Assembly: GCF_003044275.1 (NCBI RefSeq)
Contig: NZ_PZPL01000001.1
Location: forward strand, 1,550,001-1,614,000
Reading direction: 5' to 3'
Source: Rathayibacter caricis DSM 15933
Lineage (GTDB): Bacteria > Actinomycetota > Actinomycetes > Actinomycetales > Microbacteriaceae
Length of the DNA stretch: 64,000 bases
Part shown: positions 34,932 through 44,683 of the stretch, one piece after another
How the letters are laid out: every line of letters begins with the position of its first letter
How positions within the stretch are numbered: the first letter of the stretch is position 1
Notes under the pieces: generated by a model
Seen by the model: the letters and a program-made list of their open reading frames with translations, nothing else
What the model was told of the DNA's origin: nothing
The model's database searches: none
Position numbers and translations under genes: made by a program

Positions 34932-36383
34932 GTGATCGATCTCCTGCCCCGTCGGCTCGTCGTCGCCGGTCTCTTCTCGGGCGCCACCGTCGTGGTGGCC
35001 GGCCTGCTCTACGTCATGACCACGCGCTCCATGACCGGCAGCGCCAGCCTCGTCGTGCTCGCGGCCGGCGGGATCGCCGGAGCGTTCGTCGTGCTCCGGG
35101 TGCCCGCGCACTGGCTCCCCGCGCTCGCCCTGGCCCTCTTCGCGATCGTCCCCACCCCCCTCACTCCGTCGGGCTTCACCGCGCGCGTGACACTGTGGGC
35201 GGTCGTGCTGATCGTCTGGGTCGTGCGCCGCGCCCTCTCCCCCGAGCTGTGGAGGGCTCCGATCCGGTCGTGGACGAGCGAGCTGGTGCTGACCGCGCCG
35301 CGCGCGATCGCGATCCTGAGCGGCTTCGCGCTCCTCGCCTGGTCGGCCGTGGTCTCGTTCCGTTCGGAGTACGCCTCGGCCGGCGTCTCGTGGATGCTCA
35401 GCATCGCCGTCTGCGTGATGCTCCCGCTCTTCGTGTTCGACGCCCAGCGCGAAGCCGTGCTGCTGCGCAAGACCTGGGTGATCCTCGCCGCCGTCTTCGG
35501 CTTCTACGCCTGCATCGAGCTGGTCCTGCAGGGCTCGCCGTTGTACGGCACGGTCTACGAGATCCTCGGCCGCGTGTCGACCCAGCACTGGTCGCTGTAC
35601 CGGGCCGAGGCGACCTTCGGCCACCCTCTGCTCGCCGGCACGTTCCTCACGGTCGGCGCCGCCCTCGGGTTCGGCGCCTGGCTGCAGGGCTCGCGCCGCT
35701 CCGACCTGATCTGCGCGATCATCGCCGCTGCAGGAGTCGTCGGCACCGTCTCGCGCGGCCCGATGGCGGCGGTCGGCATCGCGATCGCCGTGACCCTCGT
35801 CGCGGTGGCCTTCATGAATCCGAACCGGTCGCTGTCGCGGCCGGGCTCCATCGCCGTCGCGGGCATCATCGCGGCGGTCGGAGTGCTCAACTTCGAGCCC
35901 GTCACCGCCCGCAACAGCAACCTCGACGCGGAGATCTCGGCCGATGCCCGCAACGAGGGCATCACCGTCGCGCTCCAGGCGGCGGACTTCTCGAACTGGC
36001 TCGGCTCCGGTGCGGGGACCTCCGGCATCACCGGCCGCCTCTTCTCGGAGGTCGTCATCGAGAACTCGTTCCTGCAGCTGCTGATCAGCATCGGGATCCC
36101 GGGAGTGGTCTTCTTCCTGGTCTTCGTCGTCGCCCTCGCCGTCAGTGCACTCTCCAAGAAGGACGTCGCCCCGGCGACCGCCCTGCTCGGCTTCCTCATC
36201 TGCCTCGCCGGCTACAACGCGATGGACGCGGTGCGCTCGAGCCACCTCCTCCTGGGCTTCCTCGTGATCATCTGCCTGAACCCGGTCCACGTGCCCGAGT
36301 TCTCGAGGGGCATCCGCATGCGGCGCCAGCCGCGCGGTGCCCGCATCTTCGACGCCCCGGTCACCGCCAGGAGCGGGCGATGA
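34932..36383 (+). CDS. O-antigen ligase/Wzy-like polysaccharide polymerase
   Basis: The 483-residue protein has ten or more hydrophobic segments and one large extracytoplasmic loop after about residue 320 (ARNSNLDAEISADARNEG ... NWLGSGAGTSG), the layout of Wzy polymerases and WaaL ligases. It would join lipid-linked repeat units at the outer membrane face. The GTG start has an AGAAGGATC site. Its stop overlaps the next glycosyltransferase (ATGA), starting a chain of coupled genes. Confidence 0.82.
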   Translation: MIDLLPRRLVVAGLFSGATVVVAGLLYVMTTRSMTGSASLVVLAAGGIAGAFVVLRVPAHWLPALALALFAIVPTPLTPSGFTARVTLWAVVLIVWVVRRALSPELWRAPIRSWTSELVLTAPRAIAILSGFALLAWSAVVSFRSEYASAGVSWMLSIAVCVMLPLFVFDAQREAVLLRKTWVILAAVFGFYACIELVLQGSPLYGTVYEILGRVSTQHWSLYRAEATFGHPLLAGTFLTVGAALGFGAWLQGSRRSDLICAIIAAAGVVGTVSRGPMAAVGIAIAVTLVAVAFMNPNRSLSRPGSIAVAGIIAAVGVLNFEPVTARNSNLDAEISADARNEGITVALQAADFSNWLGSGAGTSGITGRLFSEVVIENSFLQLLISIGIPGVVFFLVFVVALAVSALSKKDVAPATALLGFLICLAGYNAMDAVRSSHLLLGFLVIICLNPVHVPEFSRGIRMRRQPRGARIFDAPVTARSGR

Positions 36384-37405
36384 CGGGCGGGCGCGACGGC
36401 GCCGCGAACCTCGTCGTCCAGCAGTCGCTCGCGCCGCCGGACGACACGACCCAGTACGTCGACTCGATCGTCGACGGGCTCGCGCCCGGGGTCGAGCTCC
36501 TCTTCTTCTCGTGGCGGAGCGCCCTGACCGCCCGCTACGACGTGCTGCACGTGCACTGGCCCGAGCTCATGATCCGCGGCCGCAGCCGGAGCCACCGGTT
36601 CCTGCGCCGCCGGGCCCTGGACGTCCTGCTGGTCCGCCTCGCCCTGCAGCGGATCCCGCTCGTGCGCACGGTGCACAACGCCGAGCCGCACGAGAAGGGG
36701 CCCGTGGCGGAGCGGCGCTCGCTGCGGCGCATCGACAAGGCGACCGACCTCTTCGTCCGGCTGAACCCCACCACGGTCACCCCGGCCGGAGTCCCGGCCG
36801 TCACGATCCTGCACGGACACTACCGCGACCAGTTCGCCCGCCACCCGCAGCCGCCGTCCGAGCGGGGCCGCCTGCTGTACTTCGGCATCATCCGCCCCTA
36901 CAAGGGCGTCGTCGAGTTCATCGACGTCTTCCGCGGGGTCGAGGACCCGACGCTCTCCCTGCACGTCGTGGGCAGCCCCAGCGCCGGCCAGCGCGAGCTC
37001 GTGGAGGAGCGCGCCGCGCGCGACGACCGGGTCTCGGCGACCCTCCGCCGGGTCGACGACGACGAGATGGTCGCCGAGATCGCCCTGGCCGAGCTCGTCG
37101 TGCTGCCGTACCGCGAGATGCACAACTCCGGGTCGATCCTGGTCGCCCTCTCGCTCGCCCGGCCCGTCCTCGTCCCCAGGACGCCCGCCAACTCCGTCCT
37201 GGCCGAGGAGGTGGGCAGCGACTGGGTCATCGAGTACGACGGCGAGCTGACCCCGGAGACGATCACGGCGACGATCGCCGACCTCCGCGCCCGCCCCCGC
37301 ACCGGGACCCCTGCCCTCGCCGGACGCGACTGGGACCGGCTCGGACTCCAGCTCAAGGAGGCGTACCAGGACGCCGTGATCAGGAAGAAGAAGCCCAAGC
37401 GATGA
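36380..37405 (+). CDS. glycosyltransferase, GumK/mannosyltransferase-like
   Basis: The 341-residue GT-B enzyme has LHVHWPELMIRG and VRTVHNAEPHEK in the N-terminal half and YFGIIRPYKGVVEFI plus MHNSGSILVALSLARPVLVP in the C-terminal half. This pattern occurs in glycolipid glycosyltransferases of xanthan/acetan-type pathways. Donor and acceptor are not known. It overlaps the polymerase upstream and the flippase downstream by four bases each. Confidence 0.8.
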   Translation: MTGGRDGAANLVVQQSLAPPDDTTQYVDSIVDGLAPGVELLFFSWRSALTARYDVLHVHWPELMIRGRSRSHRFLRRRALDVLLVRLALQRIPLVRTVHNAEPHEKGPVAERRSLRRIDKATDLFVRLNPTTVTPAGVPAVTILHGHYRDQFARHPQPPSERGRLLYFGIIRPYKGVVEFIDVFRGVEDPTLSLHVVGSPSAGQRELVEERAARDDRVSATLRRVDDDEMVAEIALAELVVLPYREMHNSGSILVALSLARPVLVPRTPANSVLAEEVGSDWVIEYDGELTPETITATIADLRARPRTGTPALAGRDWDRLGLQLKEAYQDAVIRKKKPKR

Positions 37406-38958
37406 GCGCAGCGCCCAAGGCCCCCGGCAGTCTCGGTCGCTCGGCGACCCGCGGCGCCGCTGTCACGATCGGCGGCCAGGCGGTCCGGATCGTCATCCAG
37501 CTCGGGAGCATCGTCATCTTGGCGCGACTGCTCGCGCCGGCCGACTACGGCCTGATCGCCATGGTCACGGCCATCATCGGCATCGGCGAGATCTTCCGCG
37601 ACTTCGGGCTCTCCTCCGCGGCCATCCAGGCGAAGGAGATCAGCCGCGGGCAGAAGAGCAACCTCTTCTGGATCAACTCCGCGATCGGCCTCGTGCTCAC
37701 GCTCCTGGTGATCGCGGCGTCGTGGCCGGTGGCGGCGCTGTACGGCGACCCGCGGCTCCAGCTGCTGACCGTCGCGCTCTCGTCGACCTTCCTCCTCAAC
37801 GGAGTCGCGACGCAGTTCCGCGCCGACCTCGCCCGCCACCTCCGCTTCGTGAAGCTGACCGCGGTCGACATCGCGGGTCAGGTCATCGGCCTCGCGCTCG
37901 GCGTGATCCTCGCCCTGTCCGGAGCGGGCTACTGGGCGCTCGCCGCGTCCCAGGTGGTCCAGCCGCTGGTCGGCGTGATCGTCCTGATCGCGATCACGGG
38001 CTGGCTCCCCGGCCGCTACCGCCGCGGCGAGCCGATGAAGGCGTTCCTCCGCTACGGCGGCGGCGTCTTCGCGACGCAGGCGCTGACCTACGTCAGCAAG
38101 AACGTCGACTCGGTCATCATCGGCGCCCGGTTCGGCCCGGTCGACCTCGGTCTCTACAACCGCGCCTTCCAGCTGATGATGCTGCCGCTGCAGCAGCTGA
38201 ACGCGCCCGCGCAGCGGGTCGCCCTGCCGGTGCTCTCTCGCCTGCAGGACGAGAAGGAGCGCTTCCGCACCTTCATCCTGTTCGGTCAGTCGGCGATGCT
38301 GACGGTCATGGGCCTCGTGCTCGCGGTGCTGGGATCCCAGGCGGACTCGGTCATCCGGATCCTGCTCGGCGAGCGCTGGCTCGCCTCGGTGCCGATCTTC
38401 CAGATCCTGCTCGTCGCCGGCTTCTTCCAGGCCACCGCCTACTGCTCCTGGTGGGTGTTCCTGGCGAAGAACCTCGTCCGCCAGAGCGTCTGGTACAGCC
38501 TCTGCACCCGCCCGCTGATGGTCGTCCTGATCCTGGTCGGCTCGAACTGGGGAGTGACCGGAGTGGCCGTCGCCTACGCCGCGTCCCTCGCCCTGACCTG
38601 GCCGATCGCGCTGCTCTGGATCGGCCGAACCTCGGATGCCCCCGTGGGCGAGATGTTCCTCAACGGACTGCGCAGCCTCGTCGTGTTCGGCAGCATCACG
38701 GTCGGCGCGTTCTTCGCGACGATCGCGCTCCCGGCCGACGTGCCGATCCTCCGCCTCGCCGTCGGCGTGGCCGCCGTGCTCGTCGGCGTCGGCCTGTGGA
38801 CGCTCGTCCTCCCCGCGTTCCGCCGCCAGATCCTCGGGCTCGCCGATGCCCGCCGTCACCTCAAGCGCGCGCCGAAGGCCGCCGCCGCTCCGGTCCCCAC
38901 CGACGAGCCGACCCTCGAGTCGGACCCCGCCGCTACTCCTAGTGAAAGAGACCGATGA
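37402..38958 (+). CDS. Wzx-like polysaccharide flippase
   Basis: The 518-residue membrane protein of the MOP superfamily has about 12-14 hydrophobic segments. Typical motifs include IVILARLLAPADYGLIAMVTA and YVSKNVDSVIIGARFGPVDLGLYNRA. It flips lipid-linked repeat units across the membrane for the polymerase. The C-terminal ~40 residues are a soluble Pro/Ala/Glu tail. Four-base overlaps on both sides. Confidence 0.88.
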   Translation: MSAAPKAPGSLGRSATRGAAVTIGGQAVRIVIQLGSIVILARLLAPADYGLIAMVTAIIGIGEIFRDFGLSSAAIQAKEISRGQKSNLFWINSAIGLVLTLLVIAASWPVAALYGDPRLQLLTVALSSTFLLNGVATQFRADLARHLRFVKLTAVDIAGQVIGLALGVILALSGAGYWALAASQVVQPLVGVIVLIAITGWLPGRYRRGEPMKAFLRYGGGVFATQALTYVSKNVDSVIIGARFGPVDLGLYNRAFQLMMLPLQQLNAPAQRVALPVLSRLQDEKERFRTFILFGQSAMLTVMGLVLAVLGSQADSVIRILLGERWLASVPIFQILLVAGFFQATAYCSWWVFLAKNLVRQSVWYSLCTRPLMVVLILVGSNWGVTGVAVAYAASLALTWPIALLWIGRTSDAPVGEMFLNGLRSLVVFGSITVGAFFATIALPADVPILRLAVGVAAVLVGVGLWTLVLPAFRRQILGLADARRHLKRAPKAAAAPVPTDEPTLESDPAATPSERDR

Positions 38959-40202
38959 AACTCAAGCTCGGCGTCGTGAAGTCCTGGAAGAAGGACTTCG
39001 TCACGACCACGCTCCTTCCCGCGAAGCGCGACGCGAAGGTCTTCCGGGCCGCCGTGTCGTCGCTCCCCGCCGCCCCCTCGGCGCACCTGCTGCTGGCCGC
39101 GCCGGGCAGCGGCAACATCGGCGATCAGGCCATGCTCGAGGCGTTCCTCGAGAACACCTCCGGCCCGGTCGTCATCATCGAGCGCTTCGCCGGTGATGTC
39201 GTCGTCCCCGCCGATCAGGCCGACCGCGTCGAGGTCGTCGTCCTGTCGCACCTCGTCTACGGAGTGGGGGAGGACCACGCAGCGGACCTCCGCCGCTTCG
39301 CCGAGCTGGTGCGCCGCGCGAGCACGTTCTCAGTGATCGGCGCCGACATGATGGACGGCAAGTACAGCCTCCGCGGATCCGTCCGCCGCTCCCTCCTCGC
39401 GCAGCTGGCCGCCGAGGCCGGCGTGCCGACGCGCATCCTCGGCTTCAGCTGGAACGGCAGCGCCCGCCTGGCCGCCAAGCGGAGCCTCGCCGCCGCGTCG
39501 CGCGCCGGTGCCGTCCCGATGCTGCGCGACCCGGTCTCGGCCGAGCGCGCCCGCGGCGACCGCGCGAAGGGCGTCGTCGAGGTCACGGACATCGTGTTCT
39601 CGGCCCGGACGCGGGACCGCAGCGCCCGCGACGCGCTCGACCTGCCCGTCGGCGTCCCCTACGCTCTGGTGAACGCCAGCGCGCTCGTCGCCAAGTCCGT
39701 CGACCAGGTCCCCGAGTACGAGCGGATCGTGGCCCGGCTGCGCGCCGCGGGCGTGCACGTCGTCCTCCTGCCGCACGTCTCGCGTCCGATCGGCGACGAC
39801 AAGGTCGCGGTGCGCGCGGTGGCCGAGCGCGTCGGGACCGAGGGCGTCACCGTCGTCGACCGCGTGCTGTTCCCCGCCGAGATCCGCGGCCTCGCCGAGG
39901 ACGCGCTGCTGGTCGTCACCGGCCGCATGCACCTGGCGATCATGTCGCTCTCGCTCGGAGTGCCCGCGATCACGCTGGCCACCCAGGGCAAGGTCGAGGG
40001 CATCATGCGCCTCATCGGCCTGCCCGAGCTCTGCGTCGAGCCCGTCCCGGGCTTCGCGGACGCGGTCCTCCCCGTGCTCGACCGGATCCTCACCGGACCG
40101 GACGGAGGCGGACTGCGCGCGACCATCGCCGCGGCGCTGCCCGAGGTCACCCGGCTCTCGGCGCTGAACACCCAGGGACTCGACTCGGAGGTCGTCAAAT
40201 GA
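38955..40202 (+). CDS. polysaccharide pyruvyl transferase
   Basis: The 415-residue protein has the pyruvyl transferase family pattern: LLLAAPGSGNIGDQAMLEAF near residue 50, SVIGADMMDGKYS, and the C-terminal VVTGRMHLAIMSLSLGVPAI. These enzymes attach a pyruvate ketal from phosphoenolpyruvate to a sugar, giving the polymer negative charge. Overlaps the flippase (ATGA) and the next glycosyltransferase. Confidence 0.85.
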   Translation: MKLKLGVVKSWKKDFVTTTLLPAKRDAKVFRAAVSSLPAAPSAHLLLAAPGSGNIGDQAMLEAFLENTSGPVVIIERFAGDVVVPADQADRVEVVVLSHLVYGVGEDHAADLRRFAELVRRASTFSVIGADMMDGKYSLRGSVRRSLLAQLAAEAGVPTRILGFSWNGSARLAAKRSLAAASRAGAVPMLRDPVSAERARGDRAKGVVEVTDIVFSARTRDRSARDALDLPVGVPYALVNASALVAKSVDQVPEYERIVARLRAAGVHVVLLPHVSRPIGDDKVAVRAVAERVGTEGVTVVDRVLFPAEIRGLAEDALLVVTGRMHLAIMSLSLGVPAITLATQGKVEGIMRLIGLPELCVEPVPGFADAVLPVLDRILTGPDGGGLRATIAAALPEVTRLSALNTQGLDSEVVK

Positions 40203-41317
40203 GCGCGACAGCACCGTCCACCCGTCCGAACCGGATCATGTTCGTCGTGACCTCGCTGCACGGCGGTGGGGCCGAGTTCGTCGCCCGCACCTGGATGCAG
40301 TGGCTGCTCGATCAGGGCTACCACGTCGACGTCGTCACGACCTCCTCGAAGGCCACGGACGAGTACCTCCCCGAGGGCGCCGTCCTGCACCGCATCGGCA
40401 ACGGCACCGGCCACGTGGGCAAGGCGAAGATGCTCAAGGAGCTCTTCCAGCGCCGCACCCCCGACGTCGCCATCGGCCTGCAGGGCTACCCGAACATCGT
40501 GCTCCTGGCGGCCGCCGAGACCACTCCGAAGCGCTACCGGCCCAAGACGATCGTCAGCGAGCGCAACCTCGTCTCGCTGGGGATCCCCGGGTTCTCAAAG
40601 GTGCAGAAGGTGCAGCTGGGTCTCGCGAAGACCCTGTACCGCCGTGCCGACCACGTGATCGCGATCTCGCACCCCGTGGCGGGCGAGCTCGTCGCCGGCT
40701 TCGGCGTCTCGGGCGAGCGCTGCACCGTGGTGCCGAACCCCGCGACCGCCAAGGTCGACCTCACGCAGCGCGTGCACCGCGTACCGGGCGCGGCGAACGG
40801 CCTGCAGATCGTGCTGCCCTGCCGCCTCGTCGTGCAGAAGCGGCCCGAGCTGGCGATCCGCGCGGCCGAGGAGCTCGGCCGCCGCGGCGTGGACGTCCGC
40901 GTCGTCTCGTTCGGCGGCGGGCCGCTGCTCGACAGCATGCGTTCCGAGGCGACCCAGCGGCAGGTCGTCTTCGAGGACATGGGCTGGGTCGAGGACTGGT
41001 TCACCCACTTCGACGAGAACGCGGTCGTGCTGCTCCCGTCGCTGCGCGAGGGCTTCGGCAACGTGCTCGTGGAGGCCGCGGCCGCCGGAGTGCCGTCGGT
41101 GGCCGTCTCGGGCGCCCTCGGCGTCGCCGACGCGATCGTCCCGGGTCTCACCGGCGAGCTGTCGCTGACGGCCTCCGCCTCCGACCTCGCCGACGCCCTC
41201 CTCCGAGCGAGCGAGCTCGAGGTCACCGGAGTCGAGCGCTGGCTCGACCGCTTCTCGCTCGAGTCCAGCGGTCGCGCGCTCGAGATCGTGCTCGCGCGAG
41301 TGATGGCGCAGCCGTGA
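40199..41317 (+). CDS. glycosyltransferase family 4
   Basis: The 372-residue GT-B enzyme starts MFVVTSLHGGGAEFVA (residue ~15 on). It contains CRLVVQKRPELAIRAAEELG and the donor-binding region LLPSLREGFGNVLVEAAAAG with the E(x7)E spacing of retaining GT4 enzymes. It adds one sugar of the repeat unit. Four-base overlaps with neighbours place it in the coupled operon. Confidence 0.88.
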   Translation: MSATAPSTRPNRIMFVVTSLHGGGAEFVARTWMQWLLDQGYHVDVVTTSSKATDEYLPEGAVLHRIGNGTGHVGKAKMLKELFQRRTPDVAIGLQGYPNIVLLAAAETTPKRYRPKTIVSERNLVSLGIPGFSKVQKVQLGLAKTLYRRADHVIAISHPVAGELVAGFGVSGERCTVVPNPATAKVDLTQRVHRVPGAANGLQIVLPCRLVVQKRPELAIRAAEELGRRGVDVRVVSFGGGPLLDSMRSEATQRQVVFEDMGWVEDWFTHFDENAVVLLPSLREGFGNVLVEAAAAGVPSVAVSGALGVADAIVPGLTGELSLTASASDLADALLRASELEVTGVERWLDRFSLESSGRALEIVLARVMAQP

Positions 41318-42300
41318 CCTCCGCCCAGGCGCTCGTCTCGATCGTGCTGCCCTGCCACCAGGAGGAGGAGCACCTCGCCTCGGCGCTGGAGCGGCTGCTC
41401 CGGCAGACCCACGACCGGATCGAGATCCTGGTCGTCGACGACGCCTCGACGGACCGGACGGGCGAGATCGCCCGAGGTGCAGCGGAGAGCGACGAGCGCG
41501 TGCGCCCGCTGACCCAGGAGGTCAACGCCGGAGTCGCCGCCGCTCGCGAGCGCGGCGTCGGCGAGGCCCGCGGCGAGTGGATCTGGATGGTCGACGCCGA
41601 CGACGTCTGGCCGGACGACGCCGTCGAAATCCTGCTGGCCGCGGCGCTGTCGACGAGGGCCGACGTCGTCGTGGGAGGCGCCGTCACGGTCGAGCCGGGA
41701 GGCACGACTCCGATCGGAGGTCTCCGCGGACCCGTGGCGCTGAGCGGCCGGGGCGCGTTCGACGCGCTCCTCGTGGGCGAGCTGACCGGGCACCTCTGGA
41801 ACAAGCTGTTCCGCCGGACCCTGTTCGACGGCATCGACTTCACGAGGATCCGGCAGCACTCCGACCAGGCGCAGGTGGCCCAGCTCCTCGCGGCGGCCGA
41901 CGAGGTCGCCGTCATCCCGGACCGGGTGTACGAGTACCACCTCCGCTCGGGGTCGATCATCCGGTCGGGTGCGAAGCGGGCCGACTCGCTCGCGGCGCTC
42001 GCTCGGGTCGTCGAGAAGACGGCCGAGGGCCTGGATCCCCGCCTCACGGGCTCGCCGGAGTTCGCGTACTACCAGGCGCGGTTCAACCTGCTGTCCCGCT
42101 TCAAGGACGCCACGTCCGGGGCTCACGAGGCCGGCGAAGCGGACCGACTCTGGCGCGAGACGCACGGTGAGGCCTCGCTCCGGCACCTGATCGCGCTCGC
42201 CGGACACCGCGATGCGAAGCGCGCCGTGCTCTTCGCGCTCGCCTGGGGAGCACCCGCGCTGTACCGGCGGGCGATGGACGCGGGTCGCGCCCGACGGTGA
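41314..42300 (+). CDS. glycosyltransferase family 2
   Basis: The 328-residue GT-A enzyme has VSIVLPCHQEEEHLASAL, ILVVDDASTDRTGEIA and the DxD-type metal site in WMVDADDVWPDD. It transfers a sugar with inversion. It begins with GTGA overlap and is the last gene of the coupled chain; the next gene starts 203 bases later with its own likely promoter. Confidence 0.88.
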   Translation: MTSAQALVSIVLPCHQEEEHLASALERLLRQTHDRIEILVVDDASTDRTGEIARGAAESDERVRPLTQEVNAGVAAARERGVGEARGEWIWMVDADDVWPDDAVEILLAAALSTRADVVVGGAVTVEPGGTTPIGGLRGPVALSGRGAFDALLVGELTGHLWNKLFRRTLFDGIDFTRIRQHSDQAQVAQLLAAADEVAVIPDRVYEYHLRSGSIIRSGAKRADSLAALARVVEKTAEGLDPRLTGSPEFAYYQARFNLLSRFKDATSGAHEAGEADRLWRETHGEASLRHLIALAGHRDAKRAVLFALAWGAPALYRRAMDAGRARR

Positions 42301-42408
42301 CCGTCCGGTGGCACCCTCACGAAGGGGGACGCCGCCGGAGGCTCGGCGGGATCGGTACCACGTGTCCCCCCGAATCCTTCCAAGTAGGTGTGAGTGTCGC
42401 GCCTCCCG

Positions 42409-42414
42409 TAGGCT
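42409..42414 (+). promoter_or_regulatory. candidate -10 before the acyltransferase gene
   Basis: TAGGCT lies 90 bases before the acyltransferase start, inside the 203-base gap after the GT2 gene. The sequence context (gTAGGCTggccgg) resembles the -10 of the first promoter of the locus. No clear -35. Confidence 0.35.
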
Positions 42415-42503
42415 GGCCGGGCTGCGACGCGTGCCGGGCCCTGCCCGGTCCTGTGGAGCGGCTGGATCCGAGGGTGGTCCGAGAAGTGCAAAGGGGGGTG
42501 GAG

Positions 42504-43673
42504 ATGGTCAAGATGATGAAGGCGCCGGCCAATGCTCGGCGCGAATGGGTCGACTTCGCCAAGGGCGCAGCGATCCTGTTGGTCGTGTACTACCACACTT
42601 CGCTGTACCTGGGCGACATCGGCGTGGAGAACACGCTCGGCCGGATCAAGGTCGTCTTCGAGCTCTTCCCGATGCCGGTCTTCTTCCTCGTCTCGGGGCT
42701 CTTCGGGAGCCGGATCCCCACATGGTCCTTCCGCGACCTCTGGCGCCGCAGGCTCTACCCGCTGCTCTGGCTGTACGTCATCTGGTCCGTGCTGCGCATG
42801 GTCTTCTACCTGGTCGTCCCGCTCGCCAACGGCGGACTGGGCGAGCTGCCGGCGACGGACCCGCTCAACCTGCTCCTCCTCTTCTTCTGGCCCAGCAGCA
42901 GCTACTGGTTCATCTACGGCCTCTTCCTGTTCACCCTGGGGGCCTGGCTCCTGCGTAGGGTCGATCACCGGGTGCAGGTCGCCTTCGCGGCGATCCTCGG
43001 CACGCTGTTCACCACCGGTCTGATCAACACGACCAACGTCGGCTGGAACCGCATCGGCGCCCTGTTCGTCTTCTTCCTGGTGGGAACCCTCTACTCGAAG
43101 AAGATCATCGACTTCGTCGAGCAGAAGGGCGCGAAGGCCTACCTCATCGTGACGCCGGTCTTTCTCGTGCTCAGCGCCGTGCTGTTCGTCTTCCCCGTCC
43201 GCTGGGTGCCGTTCCTGGTGCTCGCGGCGCAGATGGCGGCCGTCGCGATGGGCATCCTGGTGGCCCGCTCGCTGTCCCGCGTGCGGTTCCTGCACTTCGT
43301 CACCACGTGCGGCGAACGGAGCCTGCACATCTACCTGCTGCACCTCTACGTGATCGTGGCGAGCATCACGTTCCTCCGCTTCGCCCTCCCCGAGGACCGC
43401 TCGCGCCTCGCCGGGCTCGAAGTCCCCCTCCTGCTCGTCGTCCTGGTCCTGGCCGTCGTGATCTCCCTCTTCGTCACCCGGTACCTCTCGAAGATCCGCT
43501 GGATCTACGTGCCGCCCGCGATCCTCGGCGGCCCCGGAGCCAAGCGCAAGCCGCGCCCGGGCACGCCCGCCGTCAGCCCCGAAGCCCGCGCGACCGATTC
43601 CGTGAGCACACCGGACATCGGCTCCCGCACACCTCCCTCCCCCCGATCCACGAAGGCGGACACCGAAGAGTGA
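42504..43673 (+). CDS. membrane acyltransferase (acyltransferase 3 type)
   Basis: The 389-residue protein has about ten hydrophobic segments and acyltransferase-3 features: ARREWVDFAKGAAILLVVYYH near the start with the conserved His, and MPVFFLVSGLFGSR. Such enzymes O-acetylate or O-succinylate extracellular polysaccharides. ATG 42504 was chosen because AAAGGGGGG lies just upstream; the frame upstream is not protein-like. The last ~45 residues are a Pro/Ser/Thr-rich tail. Its stop overlaps the next gene (GTGA). Confidence 0.85.
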   Translation: MVKMMKAPANARREWVDFAKGAAILLVVYYHTSLYLGDIGVENTLGRIKVVFELFPMPVFFLVSGLFGSRIPTWSFRDLWRRRLYPLLWLYVIWSVLRMVFYLVVPLANGGLGELPATDPLNLLLLFFWPSSSYWFIYGLFLFTLGAWLLRRVDHRVQVAFAAILGTLFTTGLINTTNVGWNRIGALFVFFLVGTLYSKKIIDFVEQKGAKAYLIVTPVFLVLSAVLFVFPVRWVPFLVLAAQMAAVAMGILVARSLSRVRFLHFVTTCGERSLHIYLLHLYVIVASITFLRFALPEDRSRLAGLEVPLLLVVLVLAVVISLFVTRYLSKIRWIYVPPAILGGPGAKRKPRPGTPAVSPEARATDSVSTPDIGSRTPPSPRSTKADTEE

Positions 43674-44566
43674 CGAAGGCAACCACGTACCGCAGAGCCG
43701 GACTCCTGGCGATGGCCCTGGCCGCCGCCGCGACGCTGGCAGGCTGCACGGCGAGTCCCGGCCCGGTCTCCACCCCGGTCGGCTACACGACCGAGAAGGC
43801 CATCGAGTACCGCTCGATCGACGGCGCGTCGCTGAAGGCGGACGCCTGCCTCCCGACCGGCGAGACCGGGTCGCTCCCGGCCCTGGTGCTGATGCACGGC
43901 GGCGGGTTCGTCGAGGGCGCCCGGAACGAGGGCGGCATGTCCGAGCTCTGCGCCTACTACGCGCAGCGCGGCTACGCGTCCTTCACCATCGACTACCGCC
44001 TCCTGCCCGAGAGCCTCTACCCGGGGCAGATCGAGGACGCGCAGGCGGCCGTGGAGTGGCTCCGCGACCCGGAGCAGGTCGAGCGCTTCGGCATCGACCC
44101 CGCCCGCATCGGGGCGATGGGCAGTTCCGCCGGCGCCATCATCGCCGCGTCCCTCGGCACCGCGGGCGAGGGCCCGCTGAGCGAGGGCTCCCGGGTCAAG
44201 ACGGTCGTCGCCTTCTCGGCGGTCGCCGACATGACCGAAGCGGGCCTCACCCTCGGCGATCCCGCCCCCGAGGCGGAGCAGCAGATCGTCTCGTACCTGG
44301 GGTGCGAGTCCGTCAGCGAGTCCTGCCCCCAGGCGATCCCCGCGTCGCCGATCACCGCGGTCGACGCGAGCGATGCGCCCCAGATCTGGCTCACGTCCGA
44401 GGACGAGCTCGTCCCCGTCGAGCAGGCCGAAGCGATGCAGGCGGCGCTGCAGGGCGTCGGAGTGGCGGCCGAGGTCGGCATCGACGGCGAGCAGCACCAC
44501 GGTCTGCAGAACAACACGCCGAACAACAAGAAGGCGATCCTCGCCTTCCTGCAGGCGAATCTCTGA
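43670..44566 (+). CDS. lipoprotein alpha/beta hydrolase (esterase)
   Basis: The 298-residue esterase has a lipoprotein signal with LAGC (C26). Catalytic features are the oxyanion HGGG (LVLMHGGGFVEG), nucleophile in GAMGSSAGAI, Asp in TSEDELVPVE and His in GEQHHGLQ. It belongs to the hormone-sensitive lipase-like carboxylesterases. Being translationally coupled to an acyltransferase, it probably trims acyl groups outside the membrane, which is inference. Confidence 0.85.
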   Translation: MTKATTYRRAGLLAMALAAAATLAGCTASPGPVSTPVGYTTEKAIEYRSIDGASLKADACLPTGETGSLPALVLMHGGGFVEGARNEGGMSELCAYYAQRGYASFTIDYRLLPESLYPGQIEDAQAAVEWLRDPEQVERFGIDPARIGAMGSSAGAIIAASLGTAGEGPLSEGSRVKTVVAFSAVADMTEAGLTLGDPAPEAEQQIVSYLGCESVSESCPQAIPASPITAVDASDAPQIWLTSEDELVPVEQAEAMQAALQGVGVAAEVGIDGEQHHGLQNNTPNNKKAILAFLQANL

Positions 44567-44629
44567 TCCGCAGCCCCTCGCTGCACCTTCTCCGATGAGC
44601 CGCGGAACCCGGCTGAAACATCACGACGC

Positions 44630-44635
44630 TAGAGT
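44630..44635 (+). promoter_or_regulatory. candidate -10 before the Wzz-like gene
   Basis: TAGAGT in gcTAGAGTcggc lies 49 bases before the ATG; a GGAAC sequence lies about 21 bases further upstream. Sigma factor type unclear. Confidence 0.35.
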
Positions 44636-44683
44636 CGGCTGCCGAGCACCCACGGTGCCGATCACGAAAGGGACACCAGAATC

